This document shows positions 62,631-64,000 of a stretch of DNA of 64,000 nt, piece by piece. The position numbers were made by a program, and so were the translations under genes. The DNA is from Burkholderia paludis (GTDB taxonomy: Bacteria; Pseudomonadota; Gammaproteobacteria; Burkholderiales; Burkholderiaceae), in assembly GCF_000732615.1 (NCBI RefSeq), contig NZ_JPGL01000035.1:1-64000 (forward strand), written 5' to 3'. Position 1 is the first letter of the stretch. Every line of letters begins with the position of its first letter. A model generated the notes under the pieces. That model worked only from the letters and a program-made list of their open reading frames with translations, did no database searches and was not told the origin of the DNA.

Positions 62631-63623
62631 TCATGCTCGCGCGGCGCGCGGCTTGCGGGGTTTCGGCGTGGCGGCCTTCGCGGGTTTGGCCGCGCGGCTG
62701 GCCATCTCGGTGGCCAGGTGTTCGCGCTTCTCGACGAGGAAATCCATCAGCGCGCGCACCTTCGCGGGCATCTGCTCGCGCGACGGCGTGTACAGGTAGT
62801 AGCCGGGAAACGGCTTGCACCACGGATCGAGCACGCGCACCAGCGTGCCGGCATCGAGGTGTTCGCGCAGCGCGATGTCCTGGTGCTGGATCAGGCCGAT
62901 CCCCTGCAGCGCCGCGCGAATCATGCCGTCGTCGTCGTTCGTGACCACGCTGCCCTGCGGTTCGACTTCGAACGCATGACCCTCGATCTCGGGCGACGTG
63001 AACTCCCAGCGATAGATCGCGCCGCTCGTCGTATGGCGATAGCACAGACAGTTGTGCTCGATCAGGTCGGCGGGCGTGGCCGGCGTGCCGTGGCGTGCGA
63101 AATAGTCGGGCGAGCCGGCCACCGCCATCTCGAGCATCGGCGTGATCGGCACGGCCACCATGTGTTCGGCGAGGCTTTCGCCCAGCCGGATGCCCGCGTC
63201 GTAGCCGTCGGCGATGATGTTCGACAGTCCGTCGTCCATCACGAGCTCCACCCGCAGCAGCGGATAGCGGGCCATGAACTCGCCCAGGTGCGGCTCGACC
63301 AGTTTTCGGGCGGCGACCCGCGACGTGTTGATGCGCAGCAGCCCGGACGGCTCGTGCCGGACTTCGTGCAGGTTGCGGATCGCCAGCTCGATCGAGCCGA
63401 ACGCCGGCCGCAGCGTGTCGTACAGCCGTTGGCCGTCCTCGGTCAGCGACATGTCGCGCGTGGTCCGGTACAGGAGCTTCACGTTCAGTTGCCGTTCGAG
63501 CGCTTTCAGGTTCTGCGACAGCGCGGCGCGCGACACGCCCATCTCGGCGGCGGCCCTGGTGAAGCTGAGATGGTGCGCGATATGCACGAACCACGCGAGG
63601 GAAGGGAGCTGGGACGGGTCCAT
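62631..63623 (-). CDS. LysR-family transcriptional regulator
   Basis: A 330-residue regulator beginning MDPSQLPSLAWFVHIAHHLS. The helix-turn-helix is FTRAAAEMGVSRAALSQNLKALERQLNV and the family block RTTRDMSLTEDGQRLY follows. The co-inducer domain has LLRINTSRVAARKLVEPHL. A basic Lys/Ala/Pro-rich tail (AAKPAKAATPKPRKPRA) is unusual. It is convergent with the enoyl-CoA hydratase gene and on the same strand as the CoA-transferase fragment; either may be its target. Confidence 0.94.
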   Translation of the reverse strand: MDPSQLPSLAWFVHIAHHLSFTRAAAEMGVSRAALSQNLKALERQLNVKLLYRTTRDMSLTEDGQRLYDTLRPAFGSIELAIRNLHEVRHEPSGLLRINTSRVAARKLVEPHLGEFMARYPLLRVELVMDDGLSNIIADGYDAGIRLGESLAEHMVAVPITPMLEMAVAGSPDYFARHGTPATPADLIEHNCLCYRHTTSGAIYRWEFTSPEIEGHAFEVEPQGSVVTNDDDGMIRAALQGIGLIQHQDIALREHLDAGTLVRVLDPWCKPFPGYYLYTPSREQMPAKVRALMDFLVEKREHLATEMASRAAKPAKAATPKPRKPRAARA

Positions 63624-63915
63624 GATGCGATTGTCAAGTTCGGTTGACGAATATAGTCGATATTTGATCGTCCGGTAATCGGCACAATGCCGGTGTCGGC
63701 GCGAGGCGCGACATGCGATGGCGTGCCGCGCGTCAATGCGCCGGACGGCGAGCGGGAAACGGGGGATGGCGAAGGCGGCCCGCCGCACGCCGTGTCGACG
63801 GGCCCGGTTGCCGTGCGGATGCGCGCCGGCCGTCCGGCATGCGGCGCGGACAACGGAGAGGGCGGGCACCGCCGTCGTTGCGACGGCGGTGCGCGTGACG
63901 CGGCGACGGGTTCCG

Positions 63916-64000
63916 TCAGACGATCTTGCGCGATCGCAGATCGGCCACCGCGTGCGCGTCGAGCCCGATGCCGGCGAGGATTTCATCCGTATGCTCACCG
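63916..64000 (-). CDS. CaiB/BaiF-family CoA-transferase, C-terminal end (runs off window)
   Basis: The last 27 residues read GEHTDEILAGIGLDAHAVAD and LRSRKIV before TGA, the standard C-terminus of type III CoA-transferases (GEHT near the end, then a short helix). The rest lies beyond the right edge. Such enzymes move CoA between organic acids and would supply a substrate to the enoyl-CoA hydratase nearby. Confidence 0.8.
   Translation of the reverse strand, partial: GEHTDEILAGIGLDAHAVADLRSRKIV

Overview
The window looks like an accessory-rich part of a Burkholderia replicon, probably of the cepacia-complex type. This is inferred, not proven: coding regions are very G+C rich with long antisense shadow frames, gene families are typical of Burkholderia (ornibactin-style siderophore uptake genes, a type II lumazine synthase behind an FMN riboswitch), and decayed IS5, IS481 and IS110 fragments are present. 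No rRNA, tRNA, CRISPR array or intact IS element was seen.

Layout. 0-5 kb: a graveyard of transposase remnants around an orphan branched-chain amino acid binding protein (3036-4178) preceded by the last 62 codons of a livF gene. 5-8 kb: a secreted serine hydrolase, then an HxlR regulator divergent from an alpha/beta hydrolase. 8.3-18.9 kb (minus strand): a TetR regulator followed by a TonB-dependent receptor, its own TonB-ExbB-ExbD motor and a Yej-type peptide ABC importer; most start and stop codons overlap, so this reads as one outer-to-inner-membrane uptake operon. 19.4-31.4 kb: two more siderophore receptors, each divergent from one of two paralogous AraC regulators that lie tail to tail, with Fur-box-like sites. 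The second receptor leads a fhu/orb-like operon (binding protein, double-length permease, cyclic-peptide-type exporter, ATPase). 31.6-33.8 kb: a radical SAM protein fused to a long uncharacterised C-terminal region. 34.2-36.9 kb: a BigR-like persulfide sensor divergent from a FadL-family outer-membrane protein and a split YeeE/YedE sulfur transporter.

37-42.2 kb: an AraC-cupin pair, then a less G+C-rich accessory stretch with small unknown proteins and a frameshifted SGNH hydrolase. 42.9-46 kb: a signalling module of an atypical response regulator, a hotdog-fold thioesterase-like protein and a multi-membrane-span histidine kinase whose kinase core resembles CqsS. 47-48.4 kb: FMN riboswitch with ribH2, then a small P-loop kinase. 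49-51.2 kb: a good promoter, a leader peptide with nine consecutive threonine codons, a strong terminator and a truncated, decayed threonyl-tRNA synthetase paralogue directly followed by an MFS transporter. This is a threonine-attenuation unit and the most unusual item in the window. 51.6-59.5 kb: a catabolic cluster (MFS importer, Rieske oxygenase, GMC dehydrogenase, aldehyde dehydrogenase, metallo-beta-lactamase-fold hydrolase) with two related operator-like sites in its divergent promoter region. 59.9-64 kb: a chemoreceptor, an enoyl-CoA hydratase, a LysR regulator and the end of a CaiB-type CoA-transferase.

Iron and siderophore uptake dominates the first half; the second half mixes signalling, a possible antibiotic-resistance relic and catabolism.
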